Of a stretch of 15,069 nt of DNA, positions 13,833-15,069 are shown piece by piece. The stretch comes from Deltaproteobacteria bacterium (GTDB taxonomy: Bacteria > Desulfobacterota > Desulfobacteria > Desulfobacterales > Desulfosalsimonadaceae). Each line of letters opens with the position of its first letter. The stretch's first letter is position 1. The notes beneath the pieces were generated by a model that had not been told where the DNA came from, did no database searches, and was given only the letters and a program-made list of their open reading frames with translations. The translations under genes and the position numbers were made by a program. The stretch covers positions 1 to 15,069 of the forward strand of contig JAJRPH010000357.1 of assembly GCA_024280875.1 (NCBI GenBank), written 5' to 3'.

Positions 13833-15069
13833 CTACGCAACTTCAAGCGCTGCTTCTTCTTTCTCAAGGTACTCATCAAAGCTGAGCCTTCGGTCAATGA
13901 AACCCGTGGAAGAAAATTCCACAATCCGATTGGCAAGCGTTGCGATAAACTCGTGATCATGTGAGGAAAAGAGAATGACTTCGGAAAATGTGATCAGGCT
14001 TTCATTGAGTGCGGTAATCGACTCAAGATCCAGATGGTTGGTGGGTTCATCTAAAACAAGCGCATTCGCACCTGTCAGCATCATTTTACAGAGCATGCAG
14101 CGAACCTTTTCCCCGCCGGAAAGCACTGCCGTCTTCTTTATGGCTTCTTCTCCGGAAAAAAGCATTCGCCCTAAAAAGCCCCTGGAAAAGGTCTCTCCTT
14201 CATTATGGTACTGGCCCAGCCATTGAACGATATTCATATCATTATCAAAAAAGCTGCTGTTTTCTTTGGGGAAATATGCGTGGCTGATGGTCTGGCCCCA
14301 ACGGAAACTGCCGCTGTCCGGCTCAATTTCTCCTGCCAGGATCTGGAAAAGAGTGGTTTTGGCCAGGGTGTTTGTGCCGACAAACGCAATTTTATCATTT
14401 TTGTTGGCGATAAGGCTAAAGTCATCAAGTACTTTGATATTGTCGATGGTTTTACAGAGTCCTTCAATTTCAAGGATAACATTGCCACAAGCTCTTTCCG
14501 GTTTGAAGCTGATAAACGGATACTTTCTGGAAGATACGGGCAGGTCATCAATGTTCAGCTTTTCAAGCAGTTTTTTTCTGGAAGTGGCCTGTTTTGATTT
14601 GGATGCATTGGCGCTGAATCTTAATATGAATTTTTTAAGTTCATCCGCCTTTTCCGTCATCTTTCGGTTTTCATTCTGTTTTTGTTTTACAATCAGTCGG
14701 CTGGCCTGATACCAGAAGTCGTAATTGCCCACATAAACCTGAATTTGGCTATAATCAATATCAGCAATGTGGGTACATACCTGATTAAGAAAGTGGCGGT
14801 CATGGGAAACAACGATCACGGTATTCTTAAATCTTGCGAGAAACTCTTCAAGCCATGCAATGGACTTTATATCCAGATGGTTGGTGGGTTCATCCAGAAG
14901 AAGAACATCCGGATTCCCGAACAATGCCTGGGCAAGCAGCACCCGCACCTTATCCGTCCCCTCCAGTTCTTTTATTTTTTTCTGATGATGCTCCTCTAAA
15001 ATTCCCAGCCCGCTCAAAAGAACCGCCGCATCAGACTCCGCTTCATACCCGTCCATCACGGCAAACTCC
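13833..15069 (-). CDS. ABC-F ATPase, YbiT/YkpA-like (5' part outside window)
   Basis: Soluble twin-ATPase protein of the ABC-F family, whose members act at the ribosome's E-site or protect it; 411 residues are visible, and about 120 N-terminal residues with the first Walker A lie beyond base 15069. The frame is open through the edge (EFAVMDGYEAESDAA), so the in-frame GTG at 15059 is not the start. First domain: the signature is degenerate (ELEGTDKVRVLLAQAL), with Walker B DVLLLDEPTNHLD. The inter-domain linker with charged helices (about ASRLIVKQKQNENRKMTEKA) is the tRNA-contacting region. Second domain: Walker A is GTNTLAKTT, with Ala where Gly is usual; signature LSGGEKVR; Walker B ALVLDEPTNHLD; switch SSHD. 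The degenerate first signature is, as I recall, shared by YbiT and YkpA. There are no transmembrane segments, so it is not a transporter. Confidence 0.88.
   Translation of the reverse strand, partial: EFAVMDGYEAESDAAVLLSGLGILEEHHQKKIKELEGTDKVRVLLAQALFGNPDVLLLDEPTNHLDIKSIAWLEEFLARFKNTVIVVSHDRHFLNQVCTHIADIDYSQIQVYVGNYDFWYQASRLIVKQKQNENRKMTEKADELKKFILRFSANASKSKQATSRKKLLEKLNIDDLPVSSRKYPFISFKPERACGNVILEIEGLCKTIDNIKVLDDFSLIANKNDKIAFVGTNTLAKTTLFQILAGEIEPDSGSFRWGQTISHAYFPKENSSFFDNDMNIVQWLGQYHNEGETFSRGFLGRMLFSGEEAIKKTAVLSGGEKVRCMLCKMMLTGANALVLDEPTNHLDLESITALNESLITFSEVILFSSHDHEFIATLANRIVEFSSTGFIDRRLSFDEYLEKEEAALEVA

Noticed and set aside
14205..14709. Two overlapping plus-strand frames of 130 and 147 codons
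   Set aside because: Both are antisense to the conserved ABC-F gene, and their peptides match no family.
1..15069. CRISPR arrays, tRNA or rRNA genes, and microcompartment genes
   Set aside because: No regularly spaced direct repeats, no cloverleaf-like or rRNA-like sequence, and no shell-protein or related genes were seen.

Overview
The window reads like chromosomal DNA of an anaerobic, Desulfobacteraceae-like sulfate-reducing bacterium (Desulfobacterota). This rests on the gene style (glycyl radical enzyme, B12-type radical SAM tail, TP0108-like phosphofructokinase, candidate sigma-54 promoters) and moderate GC; it is an inference, since no marker gene is present.

Layout. (1) 1-474: C-terminal end of a plus-strand protein, probably a B12-binding-type radical SAM enzyme. 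(2) 605-3390, minus strand: a complete NitT/TauT-type ABC importer (lipoprotein binding protein, permease, ATPase). It has a candidate sigma-54 promoter with an upstream palindrome, and a long hairpin between permease and ATPase genes. (3) 3788-7031, plus strand: an ABC-2 type exporter whose ATPase and membrane genes are separated by a secreted FG-GAP/VCBS-like repeat protein; the first two genes overlap. (4) 7096-10404, plus strand: the highlight, one uninterrupted 1102-codon gene in which a glycyl-radical-enzyme activase (radical SAM) is fused to a full glycyl radical enzyme. (5) 10405-11234: a scarred region with a palindrome, a 5'-truncated gene remnant, a possible terminator and short repeats. 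(6) 11235-11558: a small coiled-coil protein behind a candidate sigma-54 promoter. (7) 11624-12910, minus: a 6-phosphofructokinase with a near-consensus sigma-70 promoter. (8) 13273-13635, minus: a small lipoprotein ending at a very strong hairpin terminator. (9) 13833-15069, minus: the C-terminal three quarters of a YbiT/YkpA-like ABC-F ATPase, cut by the window end.

How the parts relate. The importer is a self-contained uptake operon of unknown ligand. The exporter trio looks co-translated in part, and its beta-propeller-like secreted protein may work with the membrane complex. The fused enzyme starts 64 nt after the exporter and has its own ribosome binding site; whether it is co-transcribed is open. 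It has the catalytic Cys-Val-Glu and the glycyl loop of the dehydratase/lyase group of glycyl radical enzymes, but its substrate cannot be read from the sequence and there are no microcompartment genes nearby. The fused gene reads AT-richer than the importer and the phosphofructokinase and is followed by a scarred region, which fits acquisition by transfer.
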